A stretch of 64,000 nt of DNA from Erodium maritimum (GCA_963921825.1 OY997590.1:56038012-56102011), one strand, 5' to 3'; positions 33,756-46,307 are shown, counted from the stretch's first letter. The notes: generated by a model from the sequence alone, not told the origin. A program made the numbers and translations.

Positions 33756-35623
33756 AATGACATTATTGTCTTCACTAAAAATGAAGAGTTTGTAGGGAAG
33801 GGGTATTATTGTGGGAGTCTTTTCCTTTTCAATGTTGATCATGTTATTTTGAATAATAAAATTTCTGCTTCTGCTTACATCACTGAGTCTCTTGATTTGT
33901 GGCATGGTAGACTAGGACATGTGAATGTTGCCTCGATTAAACAACTAAGAGACATGTCTATTATACCATCTCTTTCTACCTCCTAACTCTCGAAGTGTGA
34001 GATTTGCGTAGAGGCTAAATTCTCCAAGAAACCTTGCAGATCTGTTACAACAAGACACACGAACCTTCTTGAACTAATCCACACCGATCATGCAGATTTC
34101 AAGAACACTAAGCAAGGGAGGCAAACATTACTATGTTACCTTCATCGACGACTGCTCAAGGTTCGCGAGAGTTTATCTTCTTACTACAAAAGATGAAGCT
34201 GAAGAGATGTTCATCAAGTATAAGAATGAGGTAGAAAATCAACTCGAGAGAAAAATCAAGAGAGTTAGATCTGATAGAGGAGGAGAGTATGGCTCAAACT
34301 TCTTGAAAGATGTCTGTGAATCCAATGGAATCATTCATGAAACAAGTGCGCCATATATGCCTCAACAAAATGGAGTAGCTGAACGCAAGAACCGAACGGT
34401 AAAGAATATGATGAATGTGATGCTTCTAAGTTCAGGCCTTCCTGATAAAATGTGGGGGGAAGCTGTCTTGTCCGCTTGTCACATACTTAACCGTGTGCCA
34501 CACAAGAACCTTGATAAGACTCCCTACGAGTTATGGAAGGGTTATGCTCCTAACCTAAGGTTTCTCTGAGTGTGGGGGTGTCTGGCGAAAGTAGGCCTAA
34601 CTGACACTAAGAGAACCACTATCGGATCCAAGACCTATGATTGTGCATTCATAGGTTATGCTCAGACCAGCGCGACATATCGCTTCATGTCTCTAAGTGA
34701 TCGCTCAATTTCTGAGGCTAGAGATGTTGAGTTCTTCGAACTCCTCTTTCCTTTGAAGAGGAACGTCGTTGCTGAACTGGTAGAACCCACTATCCCCTTT
34801 CCTTCGCTTCGAGATAGGTGGGTTGCCGAAAGCTCTACTTCACATGGTCAAGCTAAAGGGCCAAGGAGAAGTAAGAGACCCAGGATTAAGAAGAACTTCG
34901 AAGAAGACTTCGTCACCTCTTTTCTATCCGAAGTTGATCCTGAAGGTGTTGTTTCAGACGAGTTTGTTTCTGCCTTCCTGCTAGAAGAAGATCCAAAGAC
35001 TTATGGTGAGGCTTTGAGATCTGTTGATGCTAACCTCTGGAAAGAATTTATCCAAGCTGAACTTGACTCTATTACATCAAATCAAACTTGGGATCTAGTA
35101 GACTTACCTAAAGGTTCCAAAACCATTAGTAGTAAGTGGATCTTCAAGAAGAAGTTGAGACCCGATGGTATAGTAGAACGATTCAAAGTGAGACTCGTGG
35201 TTAGAGGGTTTACACAACGGAAAGACGTCGATTATTTTGACACTTATTCTCCTGTGACCAAGATTGCAACGATAAGGTCTCTTGCGCTTTAGCCGTCATT
35301 CACGGCTTGATAATTCATCAAATGGATGTCAAGACCGCTTTCCTAAATGGTGATCTAAAGGAAGAGATCTATATGTCTCAACCCGAGGGGTTTGTGATCA
35401 CTGGTCAAGAGAACAAGGTGTGTAAACTGAAGAAGTCTCTATATGGTCTGAAACAAGCACCTAAACAATGGTATGAGAAGTTCAATCGAACTCTGGTGAC
35501 TGACGGATACAAGGTGAACAACTCCAATTCATGTGTGTACTCGAAGGTCACGAAATCAGGCTGTGTGACTATCTGTCTTTATGTCGATGACATGTTGATT
35601 CTTGGTGATAATATTGGTACAGT
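33756..35623 (+). pseudogene. Copia B integrase and RT N-terminal part
   Basis: Plus-strand segments: pre-integrase zinc region (LWHGRLGHVN, CEICVEAKFSKK, about 33900-34040), integrase core 34090-34569 (FIDDCSRF, RSDRGGEY, NGVAERKNR, so all three catalytic acids are present), integrase C-terminal part 34570-34740, then RT with [24 protein letters not shown] and LYVDDMLIL near 35600. Lesions include a stop at 34567-34569 (TGA where the family has a basic residue), frameshifts near 34085 and 35290, and stops near 33986. The text ends abruptly at 35623, where minus-strand Copia A2 sequence begins. Confidence 0.88.
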
Positions 35624-36660
35624 CGAAACCAAACGTTTCACATAAGCCTCGCAACCCCAGACCCTTAGAAAGGACAAAACGGGCTTCATCCCGTACTATT
35701 TCCAAAATGGTGTCCCTTCCACACCCTTTGTCGAAGCCCTATTCACCATGAACGCGGCCGTCTCCAGGGCATAACCCCATAAAGAAATCAGGAGATCAGT
35801 CCAACTGATCATGGAACGGACCATTGTCTAACAATGTCCGATTTCTCTGTTCAGCTACACCTTTCAACTACAGTGTCCTAAGAGGAGTCCATTCCAAAAG
35901 GATCCATTCTCTTTAAGATGAATATAATAACTATTTGGTCAAGTATTTTCCACCTCGATCCAATCGAAGTGCCTTAATACCTTTCCCGAGCTGGTTTTCT
36001 ACTTCAGTCTTTAACTCTTTGAATTCATCAAAAGTTTAAGACTTATGTCTCATCGAATAGACATAACCATATTTACTGTAATCAACAGTAAATGTGATAA
36101 AGTAGCTAAAACCCCTCCTGGCAAGCGAACTTATTGGTCTACACACATCCGAGTGTATTAGCCCCAATAATTCACCCGTCCTTTCACCGCAACTGATGAA
36201 GGGCGCTTTAGTCATTTTGTCCATCAAACAAGCCTCACACCTATCAATCGAATGAAATTCGAACGGACTTAAAAGTCTGCACTTCCGAAGTGCTGATATG
36301 TGTTTTTGTTTATACGACCCTAATGACAGTACCTTATAAGAGTTTCGATTTAAATCGTCGGATTTAAACCTCTTGGCATTAACGTTATAAATAGAGTTTG
36401 AGGCATTTTTACCTATATCTAATATGTACTATCCTTCAACCATGTTATCACTAACATAAAACATATCATTGCATATAATATTGAAAATAAAAATTATATC
36501 CTTCTTTGTCTAACATGGACACGAATATAATTTTTCTACTAAAAGTAGGTATGCAATATACATTATGTAGCACAGACTAGGCCTCTTGGCAAAGCAAGAC
36601 TTATGGATCCTACAACAGTTGCCACAACTCTGAGGTCCATTTTATGCTTTTCAAGCTTCT
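35624..36660 (-). pseudogene. Copia A2 integrase and pre-integrase remnant
   Basis: Minus-strand sequence closely related to 7680-8700 of Copia A1. It contains GELLGLIHSDVCRPISSLARRG, a D-containing YFITFTVDYSKYGYV (36036-36227) and, in shifted frames, GVAEQRNR with the catalytic Glu retained (A1 has Lys there). RT, RNase H and the polypurine tract, which should lie to the left, are absent; Copia B sequence abuts at 35623. There are many frameshifts. Confidence 0.82.
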
Positions 36661-36700
36661 CCTACTTTCCAATCATTGCACGTCAGTGCATATGTGAGAT

Positions 36701-37388
36701 TCAGTCCCGGTATCCAATACCATGAATCTTGGAAGTAGAGAGATGTAGCTCTATAAAGTTAATACCAGATAAAGGCGCGGTCTCATTACCCTTCTTCAGA
36801 TCATCCTGGTTTTTCCCGCAATCCCCTTTCCGTTGACTAGGCTTCTGGCAATAGAAGCAGACATTCTCATCCTCTTTAGCCTTCCTCAAGGACCCCGGTC
36901 CTAGGAGGGTTAAGAGCGATCAAGTGTCTCATATTTCATGCCAAGTGCACAGGGGCCTTGCCCTTGCCACTACCAGTTTCCTATTGAAACTGGATCCCTT
37001 TCTGACCATCATAATATCGTTGGATTCCAGATCCCTTATATCCTTCCCAGCAGTTACAAACCCGCCATGTAACTCTGATATGGTCATGTCCATATCGTCC
37101 ATGTGATAGTTCATGATGAACTCAACCTACGCACGAGGGAGGGAGCGCAGAAACCTATTTGCTGCCATCTCTAACTCTAACGTAAGACCCAGTCCATTAA
37201 GACGTTCAAGATGCCCCTTCATTTTCTGGGCACGAGGGATAGCCTTGTCAAGGACTTATTCTTTGCGTTCAGACTTGAGGACTATCCTCAAAATTTTGTA
37301 CCAGTACAAATAGTTTGTCTCATTCAGCTTGACCCTATCAAGAATGGTTTTTAATGACAAACAATTAATGTTCGCTGAATTTTCCATT
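36701..37388 (-). pseudogene. Copia A2 gag
   Basis: Gag starts at the minus-strand ATG at 37386-37388 with LKTILDRVKLNETNYLYWYK, the usual start of Copia Gag. It continues through MNYHMDDMDMTISEL (36929-37114) to the zinc knuckle CFYCQKPSQRKGDC (36840-36880), where the fourth ligand and the His are damaged. Two frame breaks are visible. This copy has one DLKKGNETAP unit where A1 has three. Confidence 0.8.
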
Positions 37389-38898
37389 TGATCTAAAACA
37401 GATAAAATTCAATCAGTAAACTGAGTAAATTTTATGAAGATCAAGCTTAAACACCAAAAATCGATTTTAAACCTTCAGAATCTGAAACCAAGATCCTTGA
37501 TTTACTCGATTAAGCTGAACTAATGCTCACAACTTAATCGAGCTATGTAGGTAGGACTCCATCCAATCACATCCAATATGACTCTTGGCAAGGGTATGTA
37601 CTTATGTACACGACTTACCCTATCTGTTACCCTAGCTCAACCTTAGGCTGAGTATCGTAGTCGGGTCCACCAATTTTCAACTATGGCCCGTTACTATGTA
37701 GGTGCTCCGCTAATGCGCACGACACCCACATATGTCGTCCAAACCTACTACCCTGCTTTCCCATGGATGCTCCACTAATGCGCACGACACCCATAGGACG
37801 GGGAGGTAGTAAGGTGTTAATAATTGGGAGGTGTCGGACATGACCCATTTTTACTTGTCCGGTTGTGTTTAAAACTTTGGCACATCCTAGATGCGATGAG
37901 CACATCAACTACTATCCAAATGCAATGATTCCTCAAATTACAGTCAATGTAATTCTTCCTTTGAACCCGTCAACTACATTCAATACAATGAGGGTTCTAA
38001 GGACTCACATACAATAATCAAAAACCAATTTTATATTTGCATGTGAGGTGATATGCTCGGTAAATAAAGTTAAGCATGCAATTCTAATCCAACAAATAGA
38101 ATTAATCATGCATAAAGTAAATCAAGCATAAAGCGATAAATGTGCACATAATAGCCCCCTAAACTAACTCCCACTAGCTTCTTGAGCTCCACCGACTCCA
38201 AGCCAATGTCAACACCCGAAAAACCACAAATTGACCTTTTCGCCCTTTATTCGTCTCGAGCAAAAGATTACAATTGATTACATGACTCGCAGGTCAAGAA
38301 TTAATAAATATTACAAATAAGTGGTTCGACGACCACACCTCAAAAAAATAATTAAACGGTAACTTTAACGGCTCGCATGTCGTGAAGAGCGATAAATAAT
38401 TAAAACCAGCTCGGGGCTATAATGTGCACCATGCCAACATCACATCACACATCGTGTTATCAAACATCATTTGAATTTCCGGTTTTATTTAATAGCCAAG
38501 TTTTGAAAAAAAAAAAATTATGCTCGGTTTATCGAAACCGTTCAAAAATGAAACTTTTGAACATTTGATTTTCGAGTTTGTCAAGACGGTTCCAAACTCG
38601 TCATGAATAACAAAATGGTTTTACCCGGCATATCGACCATCCAATGGTCATGCTTGGCCTAGCTCCGTCCAACGGAGCTCAGTTCGGTCCCGGTTTCGGC
38701 TCCCCGAGAGTCCCACTCCCGAGACCCGAAAAATCAAACTTTTCCAAAAATTCCATATTTGAAATAATTTTCAAAAATTCATTTTACATGCATTAAACCC
38801 ATAAAAAAGAATTTAAAACATGTTATCAAACAATTTAGCAAAATAACATGCCAAAAACGAAACTTTCAACACCGTCTTGTGAATCCCGAAGGTAGCAC
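37389..38898 (-). other. Copia A2 leader region
   Basis: About 1.5 kb between gag and the primer-binding site. No open frame of note. A direct repeat built around CTAATGCGCACGACACCCA occurs twice at about 37710-37790. Confidence 0.65.
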
Positions 38899-38911
38899 GG
38901 CTCTGATACCA
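38899..38911 (-). other. Primer-binding site of Copia A2
   Basis: The minus strand reads TGGTATCAGAGCC one base inside the LTR edge, complementary to the 3' end of initiator Met-tRNA as in most Copia elements. It fixes the orientation and the LTR boundary at 38913. Confidence 0.9.
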
Positions 38912-38912
38912 C

Positions 38913-40548
38913 TGTTGGGTCTCGAGTTAGGGTTGGAGATGAACCAACTCGCAGCGGAAAATCAATGAAAACCAAGAGAGGATTAAAACCATGAAACTAC
39001 TAACAAAGAATGGACTCACAAGAGAAAAATTCAGCATTATTTCTTACCAAAACAAGAGCACTCGGTAACGAATGATTGGCTTGAGTCTCCAAGACGCATA
39101 CGTATCCACATGGGAATCAAAGCCACGTAGTTCTTCTCTTTGAGGACTTAAGAACACAAAAATGGAGGTGGAAGCTTGCCTTGGCCGAAATTGCAAAGGA
39201 GAGGAGGGAGAAGTTGTCTTTTCTATTCTTGTCTTGTGTTTGTTATGTTGAAAAAAGATAATTTAAACATAATAAACCCCATCAACTTGTCAAACTAAAA
39301 GCATGGGACAAGTATGGTGTAAATAGGACAAGTATGGTGCTAAGTAAGGCTAGACAAGATGGGGTTAGGTGGTGAACCACCAACACCTTTATCCTTGTCT
39401 TGCTTACTTAGTACTAATTAATCTAGACTTGATTAATTAGTTCCATGGGCCTTGATTGCATGGGTCTTTCATGGGCCTCTTGGAACATGGCATGTGGCCA
39501 TTACCAACGAGGTCCCGTGATACGCTCATCGTCTCCAAGCCTTCCATACCAAAAATGTCCAACATTATCCAACGTGATCAATCTCAAGACTCCAAGCCTT
39601 GTCTCGATCCGTAATGTCCTATTCACTTACGGGCACATGACCCAAAATCCAGTTTTGGTCATGTCCCGAGACAACTCCCTTTTGGCCATTCTCCATAAAT
39701 GTGTCAATGAGTTTCATCCTCCGGTGTGACCCTTAGGTTTATGCATGTTAATAGATCAACGTAAAATCACATTTTACTTGATCCTATATAAGTGGCAACT
39801 AACGAGACTTTAATATTGCCTGACATGACATAACGAATCGACCCTGTCGATTCTAACCTTTATGTCGTCCATGTCATTATCCTTTTATCACCCATATCCT
39901 GATTGAGATAAGGCATAGAGCCGTCATCCTTATTATTCTCAATCGATGTTCCTTGATATGTGAGATGACCGAATATATGATACCAGTATAATGTGCATGG
40001 TCATGCTATTCTTTCAGTCACTCTCGATCAAGCGGCCGAGAACCGATATCTTTCCCATACCTTAGTATGAGGGATAAATCCCTTAGCCGTCTTTCGTGTC
40101 ACTCATGTAGTCCGTCCCCAAGCCAAGCTAGGCTGTTATGGAAACCCTATAACAGGCAACGTAGGGCTCAGGTCAAACTCAGTTGTTTACAACATAACGA
40201 TCACCAAGACTCCTTGGTCTAGGGATACAAGACAAGCTACGACAATGACTATGTTCATGACTTGATCTATGAAACATATTCATGTCGGGTCGTCCAATAT
40301 CATGTCCCACAAAATATCTATGATCAGACTCTGGAATCCCATTCCAATGACTAAAATAATGTAAGCCATAAAGAGCCATCTTTCATACTAGTCGCTTCTA
40401 GTGAAGTTTTGTTGACTAGGGACCCATCGAGTGTGATCCATCTTGATCTATGGTTCTATTCGCATTGTGGGCATAGATCAGAACACACATCGATATATTA
40501 CTCCAACACATAAGTAATATAAAGCCGCTTTAATTTTATTTCTAACGA
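38913..40548 (-). mobile_element. Copia A2 5' LTR, outer end truncated
   Basis: The plus-strand text begins TGTTGGGTCTCGAG and follows the Copia A LTR to CTAACGA at 40548, where the last ~75 bp (ending GACTAACA in other copies) are missing. No target duplication can therefore be found. The 27-bp palindrome at 39414-39440 has one mismatch. Confidence 0.88.
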
Positions 40549-41379
40549 AGTTATAAAGTTTGTACCTGATTGTTATATATATATATATAGTTTATATGTA
40601 AGAAGACGTGTATGTTTTTAGGTTTAATGGGTATCCTTTGTCCATTGGGCCCCGGCCTCCAAGGGTAAGGGTTAGGGTCAGGATCCCTATCGATAGGAAA
40701 AGAACAGGGATCCTCTGAGCTTGTCAGCGTAGTTAGTTCTAGGTGGGCATAACTGGAAACTAGGACACCGTGGCGATGGAAAATGGACAATCTGAAAGCA
40801 CGTCAGAGACGACCAGAGCGGGAGGGATAATATCGTTAGGAATTTGTGGGTTTGGAAGAGGAGGACGAGATCCAGTCCGAGAATTACTGAAATTAACACG
40901 CGAAAGAGATCCTAGATCAGATGTAGAGAACTCTCGGTCCATAACAATGCGACCAAAGTTTCGACCCCCATGAGAATGGTCACGACGGGGGCCCATGGGA
41001 TGATCCGGTTGGTATTTCAGACCCTCCCGATCTATACGATTGGCGTTTTCTTCCTCCTCCTCAAGGGGACATCGTAAAGATCCATTTTGCAATGGCCTGA
41101 TATTAATGGGCATGGACCAGCCAGGTTACATTATGAGTGTTCCCTGGACAAAATTTGTAACAATTCCGAAGATGTTCCATTTGTTACAAGGGCCCGAAAT
41201 CGCTTTCCCGTCTTTTACTCTAGTATCCTCTTATTAGTCTGCGACTAATTTACGTCTAGTGTTTAACACTCTTCATCGTCCTGCTAATGTCTACCGGATT
41301 TAAACACCTTAATATCGACAATCCCTTACTTTGAAACTCCATTGATAACATCATGGATCAAAAAAGTTATCCCTGAAAG
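40549..41379 (-). other. Unassigned, possibly LINE ORF1-derived
   Basis: A minus-strand frame of 117 codons (40760-41113), rich in Arg, Pro and Ser, resembles the disordered tail of a LINE ORF1 but has no diagnostic domain. The stretch 40575-40592 is a short TA repeat. No host gene is visible. Confidence 0.3.
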
Positions 41380-42218
41380 AGAGCCCTACGAGAACCCTCT
41401 CCCCAAAAAACCCTAGTCGTCGACGACCTCCATGGATTTGGCCATGGAGGTTGTCGATGGAGATCCCTCTTCCTATTCCTTCTTGTCTTGAGTCCCTCTC
41501 TCAACAATCGTCATCGCCTGCAAAATAACTGTATTTTTTCTCCGCTCTCGTATTGTCGTCGTCATTGTCGTGTTCCTCCACTATTGTCGGATCTACGCTT
41601 CAATCGGGTGTGCCGCTGGTAGTTTATCTCCCCACCAGCATCGACCGAGGTAACATAGAGTCGAAGAGACTATGCTGCACCTTCGGTTTATACTGAACGC
41701 TCAGGGTTATTTCCGAACCGACCTCCACAGTGTATCCACTTGGAGAAGGTTGAACTTTCAGGTAAAACTGAAGCATCAGGGTTAATCACGAACCGACCTC
41801 CACAGTCTATCCACTTGGAGAAGGTTTTGAAGCATCATTGGAATTAAGATCCGGGACCTACCTATCATGACTCGGGACTGACGTTGCTTGGTCGTCCTGG
41901 GAGGAGAAAGGAAACAGATCGTTTTTTTATGTTTTAGATTGGAGTCAATTTTAATTTCAATTCTGAATAGCGAGTATTGTTTTAGTTGGATTCTCTGTTG
42001 ATGGTTTGTTTTCGTTTTTAGGATCAATAAGCTGAAACGATGTGTAAGAGGATGTCCTCAGTTTGTATCTACGGTAAAACGTAGCATCTTCTACGGAACC
42101 ATGAGAACTGGGTCGTCTACGGGAGGCCCGGACAAAAATCTAGTATCCAGGACCCCTACTTGTAACCGTTCATTTGATATAATACCCTTTCTCTTATTTC
42201 AAAAAAAAAAAAAAAAAA
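41380..42218 (+). mobile_element. Retroposed sequence with poly-A tail
   Basis: The block ends in 18 A residues (42201-42218) after ATTTGATATAATACCC, which indicates retroposition. It includes a short ATG frame at 41433 (MDLAMEVVDGDP) and a direct repeat of about 50 bp (41705-41750 and 41780-41830, core GAACCGACCTCCACAGT). It may be an internally deleted LINE. No RT is present and the source is unknown. Confidence 0.45.
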
Positions 42219-42480
42219 CTCCATCGATTTCGAGTCTGTACATAATGAATTGATATGGTGGTCAAACACACGCCGGAATATCCCGACGAAAGAAAACAAT
42301 AATTCAGTGCGGACTTGAACGATAAAAGTAATGGTTTTGAACAATCTTCCTTTTGTCTGTGTAATATGAAGGGCATCCCTGTCCTAAAACGGTAATTTCG
42401 AACTCAATCTCAAAAGCTACAAAAGACCTCGACATGCTTTTGAGCTGAGAGTCCAGTGAGCAGTGGAAATCATGCTACTG
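42219..42480 (+). promoter_or_regulatory. Upstream region of the SPL6-like gene
   Basis: About 260 bp between the poly-A tract and the pyrimidine-rich leader. No clear TATA box. The region is short because a retroposon lies directly upstream. Confidence 0.35.
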
Positions 42481-42754
42481 CTGACTCTCAATGTATCTCC
42501 TTCGACCTCTCCCCAATCCTGAGAACCCCGATTCCTCTCTCTCTTCCATTCATCCCACTCTCTGCTAGGAAAGAAATGACCTTTTTTTTATTTCCCTTTT
42601 CACTGTCTGGCCGTTTGGTTCCCGGTAAAACGTCGGAAAATATAAGAAAACTGGACTTTTGATTCTAAGCTGACCCATTTCATTCTTCTACGATTTCTTT
42701 CGGCGAGTTGACTTGATTGTTGTAACCGGCTATTTCGTTTTGCTGTTTCTTGAG

Positions 42755-43205
42755 GTGGGTCTTCTCTCATTTGTGATTGGCTGAATTTTGTTTCCTTAGG
42801 GATTTTTCATTAGATGATTGGTCAAAGTGTTTTTTTTTAATGGTAATTGGGTTGGATTCACTATTTTGCTGGGCGTTAGTGGTTGTCGTTTTAATCTGTG
42901 CGGTTTTGCCAGTATACTTTATGATTCGAGTGTCTGTTTGGTTGCTAAGAAAACCGAGGGAAACAGGATGAAAATTTTCATCTATATAGGAATTGAGGGT
43001 TCTTGATTTAGTGATTTAGTAGTTGGGTTGTGATATTGTCAATTTGTCTGCAGTGTTGTTTTGTCCTCTGAATTTGTCTTTTATGTATCTGTGATTTGAA
43101 TGCATGTATTCGGTTTGTTCCTTGTTCAACTTTTATGTACAATCATATTTTTGTTCTTAGATAGAAAAAAAAAACAAATGTAATTATCTGAATTGTGATT
43201 TGTAG
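42755..43205 (+). other. Predicted 5' leader intron of the SPL6-like gene
   Basis: A GAG|GTGGGT donor and a TTTGTAG|TTC acceptor enclose a T-rich stretch upstream of the ATG at 43247. A leader intron is plausible but is inferred from the splice-site sequences only. Confidence 0.45.
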
Positions 43206-43246
43206 TTCTGAGGTTCTACCTGGCCCTATTCAATCCTGTTGTGCTG

Positions 43247-46200
43247 ATGGATCCTTGGAGCTTAGGTTCAGAAGGGAAGGGCCTTACGTTCTCGGATGAA
43301 GTGGATTTTCCATTTGATGCTTTTGCCAGAAGTAGGAAAGCGTTAATGGAGTGGGATATCATGAAGCCCTCCTATAGTATCCAGAATGATGGGCTTGACA
43401 AGGTTGAGTTTATGGAATTAGGCTTCACTGACATAACTGGAAAGCATTTCCTTGAGAAGCCCAGTGTATGTGAGCTTGGCTCTGTTTCCAGCAAACAAGT
43501 AGCCTCTCCTACTAGGATAATCACTCCCAACTCATCTTTCGGGGAAGTTGAATCAGAAAGCGGGTGGAAGCTATCTGGTTCTATCGCAGAATGCAATAGC
43601 CGTGGCTCCTCACTGATTGATCTGCAGCTAGGGAGATTGGGACATTTCAATGGTGCGGGCAACACGTTCTCTAAAGAGAGATCTTCTGGAGGAAAGAGAC
43701 CTCGCACTAGTACATGCTCTTACTCCCAGACACCCTTTTGCCAAGTCCAGGGTTGTAACATGAATCTAAGCGCCTCCAAGGATTACCACAAGAGGCATCA
43801 AGTTTGTGTTGCTCACTCGAAAACAGCCAGAGTTCTTGTTAATGGCATCGAGCAGAGGTTTTGCCAGCAGTGTAGCAGGTTGGTGATTCCCTCTTTGGGA
43901 TTTACCCTACTTTGCTTTTCCTATCATCACAACTTTTAGCACTAGTTATTTGCTGGCTGGCATGTTCTTATATTCATATAACACTTATGATGAGTTTCTG
44001 ATAGTGATTATAAACACTCTTATGTAGACACTTCCTTAAGAGACTCCCGCACTAAGTCATTAGAGGCACTGTATGCACTTGAATGAAATTCTCCTTGTTT
44101 TGTGCTACCAATATACACGCACACTCCTTATTTCATCTTAATTATCTAGCTTCGCACCTACTAGTACAAAGATAGCTTGATTCTGCTCAATTTTAGTCTG
44201 CAAGTTCGTTGACTTAATGTCAGTTAGGTTGTCCCTATCAGTGGTTGAGTGGTAATGGTGAGAGAAATAGAAAACCAAAATTTGGGACATTAAAGGATTC
44301 TGTTGCTTGAAATGCCTTGTTGATCATGGAATGATGTGCAATCTAAAACTTAAATGTAATTTAAGATTTTGTAGTTTTTTATTTGACGAATAAGATGAGA
44401 TTACTGTTGAGACATGAGCTAAAGTGATGTATTTACATGAATAATAGTTCTTCTGGTTTATCAGGTTCCATTTGTTGGGTGAATTTGATGATGGTAAACG
44501 TAGTTGCCGGAAGCGTCTAGCGGGTCACAATGAGCGACGAAGGAAGCCTCACCTAGATTCCTTTTCAGGTGAATCTCACAAATTTCTTCAGTCAATTCAA
44601 GGTGTGTACAATTTTCACATTCTAGTCTGGCTGTGATATTTATTTTGCAATATACAGTCTTAAATGTGATTGTCTCTAAACGTGTTCCTTTTCAATGAAA
44701 CATTGGTAGAAATGTTTCAATATCATAGCTTGGCTTTGTTAAATTGGATATTATGATTGTCTTACATAAAGCTAGCTGAATGCTACTTTATGTAAGTAGC
44801 AGTTACATTGGGTTAAAACTGTCCTGAATGCCTCTTCCTTGTGCTTCTTATCTATATACCATTTGTGTCTCCGTCATTATAGCATGCAAAAGGAGATACC
44901 TTTGTTGCTCGCTAGATTCTTATATGCCAACCAGATATGTTACATAAGCTTTATAATTAAAACCCGGAAATACTTGTCTGTACGACAGTTTGTGTGGTCC
45001 AAACTCTGTCATGATAACTTTTAGGGTTAATATCATTAAGCACCACACAAGTATACATGTTTTTCAAATAACACACTAAGTTATGATTTTTTTCATGTGA
45101 CACACCTATGTACCAACAAATTCAGTTGTATATGTGTGAATATTTCCAAAGCTTTTGGCCTTTTGACCTTAGCCAGTTGTGCTTTTATTTGGTAAAGAGA
45201 AATTCTCCATTTACAGGATCTCCTTATTCTGGTCAACAAATTAAACTAGAGGGGAGGGGAGGGGCCAAGCCACCTCACCCACCCACTATTGTTCTCTTAA
45301 TGCATTCGGTTCAATTATGCTTTTCCAAAAAACATTTTCAAGTCCTAAAGGAAGTCAAAATGCCCACCTTAAGTTATGAGAATCTATCCGGCACGATTGC
45401 ATGAATCTTACACATAGGCCACAAGTTATACGTAAATATGGCAGTGATACTTTTTCTTGATCAGAAAATAAGAAATCCATTAAAAAATGCGGTGTGGGTT
45501 ACGGTAAGAAAACCACAAGCCAACAGCAAAACCCAACAAAGAACCAACAGGCAAAAGCGCCCCAAGAAGCAGCTATATCTCTTATCGTACACGAATTAAT
45601 AAAATGGTATTCATAAACCTTTGTAATGGCTTCGTATGCAACCCTTGATGGAAGATGCATGCACAATCCTGAAATCATTGATTGTGTTTGTGGATACTGT
45701 ATTTTTTTTATCTTTTAACATGCAAATTGAAATTTCATATGATACCTGAAATGTCTCTGTTTCCTTAACAGTATTTTGATGTGATTACAGGTGCAAGGTT
45801 TCTGAGGGACTCATTTTCGAAGAGAGCACCCTTTGTTGGCATAGTTTATCCAGATAAATGCAATGAGTGCCCTCATATCAAATTTGATGAGGGCAGTCCT
45901 CAGTTTTCAAAATCCTTTCTTAACACTGGGAAACGATATCTGCCTGGCATCACACCATCAGCATTGTCTGGGAGCCCCAACTCTAGTTGCGCTCTCTCTC
46001 TTCTGTCAACTCAATCAGAGGACCTGTTAAGCTTCCAAGCAGATGATGTTGGTGCTCAGATTTCTGGAAACACATCCTACTCATCTTTGCCCAATTATAT
46101 AGGCATTGATCACATAATGCTTCCGGTTATCACTGACACGAAAGGGATAATCCAAGGCTCGGGGTTCTCAAATTTCAAACCTCAACAAGAAACTACTGTC

Positions 46201-46296
46201 GATTTGCTGCAGTTGTCATCACGTCTCCAAAGAGTGGAGCAACGGAGAAGCTGCGTGCAAGAAAGTGAGGACTTGTTCGGCTTTCTGACCACGTAA
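43247..46296 (+). CDS. SPL6: SBP-box transcription factor, SPL6-like (three coding exons)
   Basis: Coding exons 43247-43878, 44465-44601 and 45791-46296 join in frame to 424 residues; each intron is GT-AG. The start [20 protein letters not shown] fits the SPL6 clade; the preceding GTG CTG codons are not used. The SBP domain spans residues 165-240: zinc site 1 C165, C170, C187, H190; zinc site 2 C206, C209, H213, C225. A nuclear signal ([17 protein letters not shown]) overlaps it. As in other SPL genes an intron splits the domain after the second site's CQQCSR. SPL proteins bind GTAC-core DNA and control phase change and, for SPL6, defence responses. Exon 3 contains a miR156 target and ends [12 protein letters not shown]...FLTT. 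Somewhat shorter than many SPL6 proteins; all parts I expect are present. Confidence 0.92.
43879..44464 (+). other. SPL6-like intron 1
   Basis: 586 bp, AG|GTTGGTGA donor and TTTATCAG|GTTCC acceptor, phase 2, within the SBP domain codon R211. No element recognised inside. Confidence 0.88.
44602..45790 (+). other. SPL6-like intron 2, with transposon debris
   Basis: 1,189 bp, CAAG|GTGTGT donor and GATTACAG|GTGC acceptor. Minus-strand text at about 45446-45560 ending TTCTGATCAAGAAAAAG resembles a LINE 3' end. A MITE-like start (GGGTTAATATCATTAAGCACC) occurs near 45025, without a confirmed partner. Confidence 0.75.
45989..46008 (+). promoter_or_regulatory. miR156/157 target site in SPL6-like exon 3
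   Basis: GCGCTCTCTCTCTTCTGTCA differs from the canonical SPL site GTGCTCTCTCTCTTCTGTCA only at the second base. That base pairs with the 3' part of the microRNA, where mismatch is tolerated. It encodes the usual ALSLLS peptide (about residues 323-328). Cleavage or repression by miR156 is expected from the family. Confidence 0.92.
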
Positions 46297-46307
46297 AGGG
46301 TGACCAG

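Noticed and set aside
41426..41451. ACCTCCATGG...CCATGGAGGT inverted repeat
   Set aside because: A single short palindrome in retroposon debris, with no second copy or context to suggest function.
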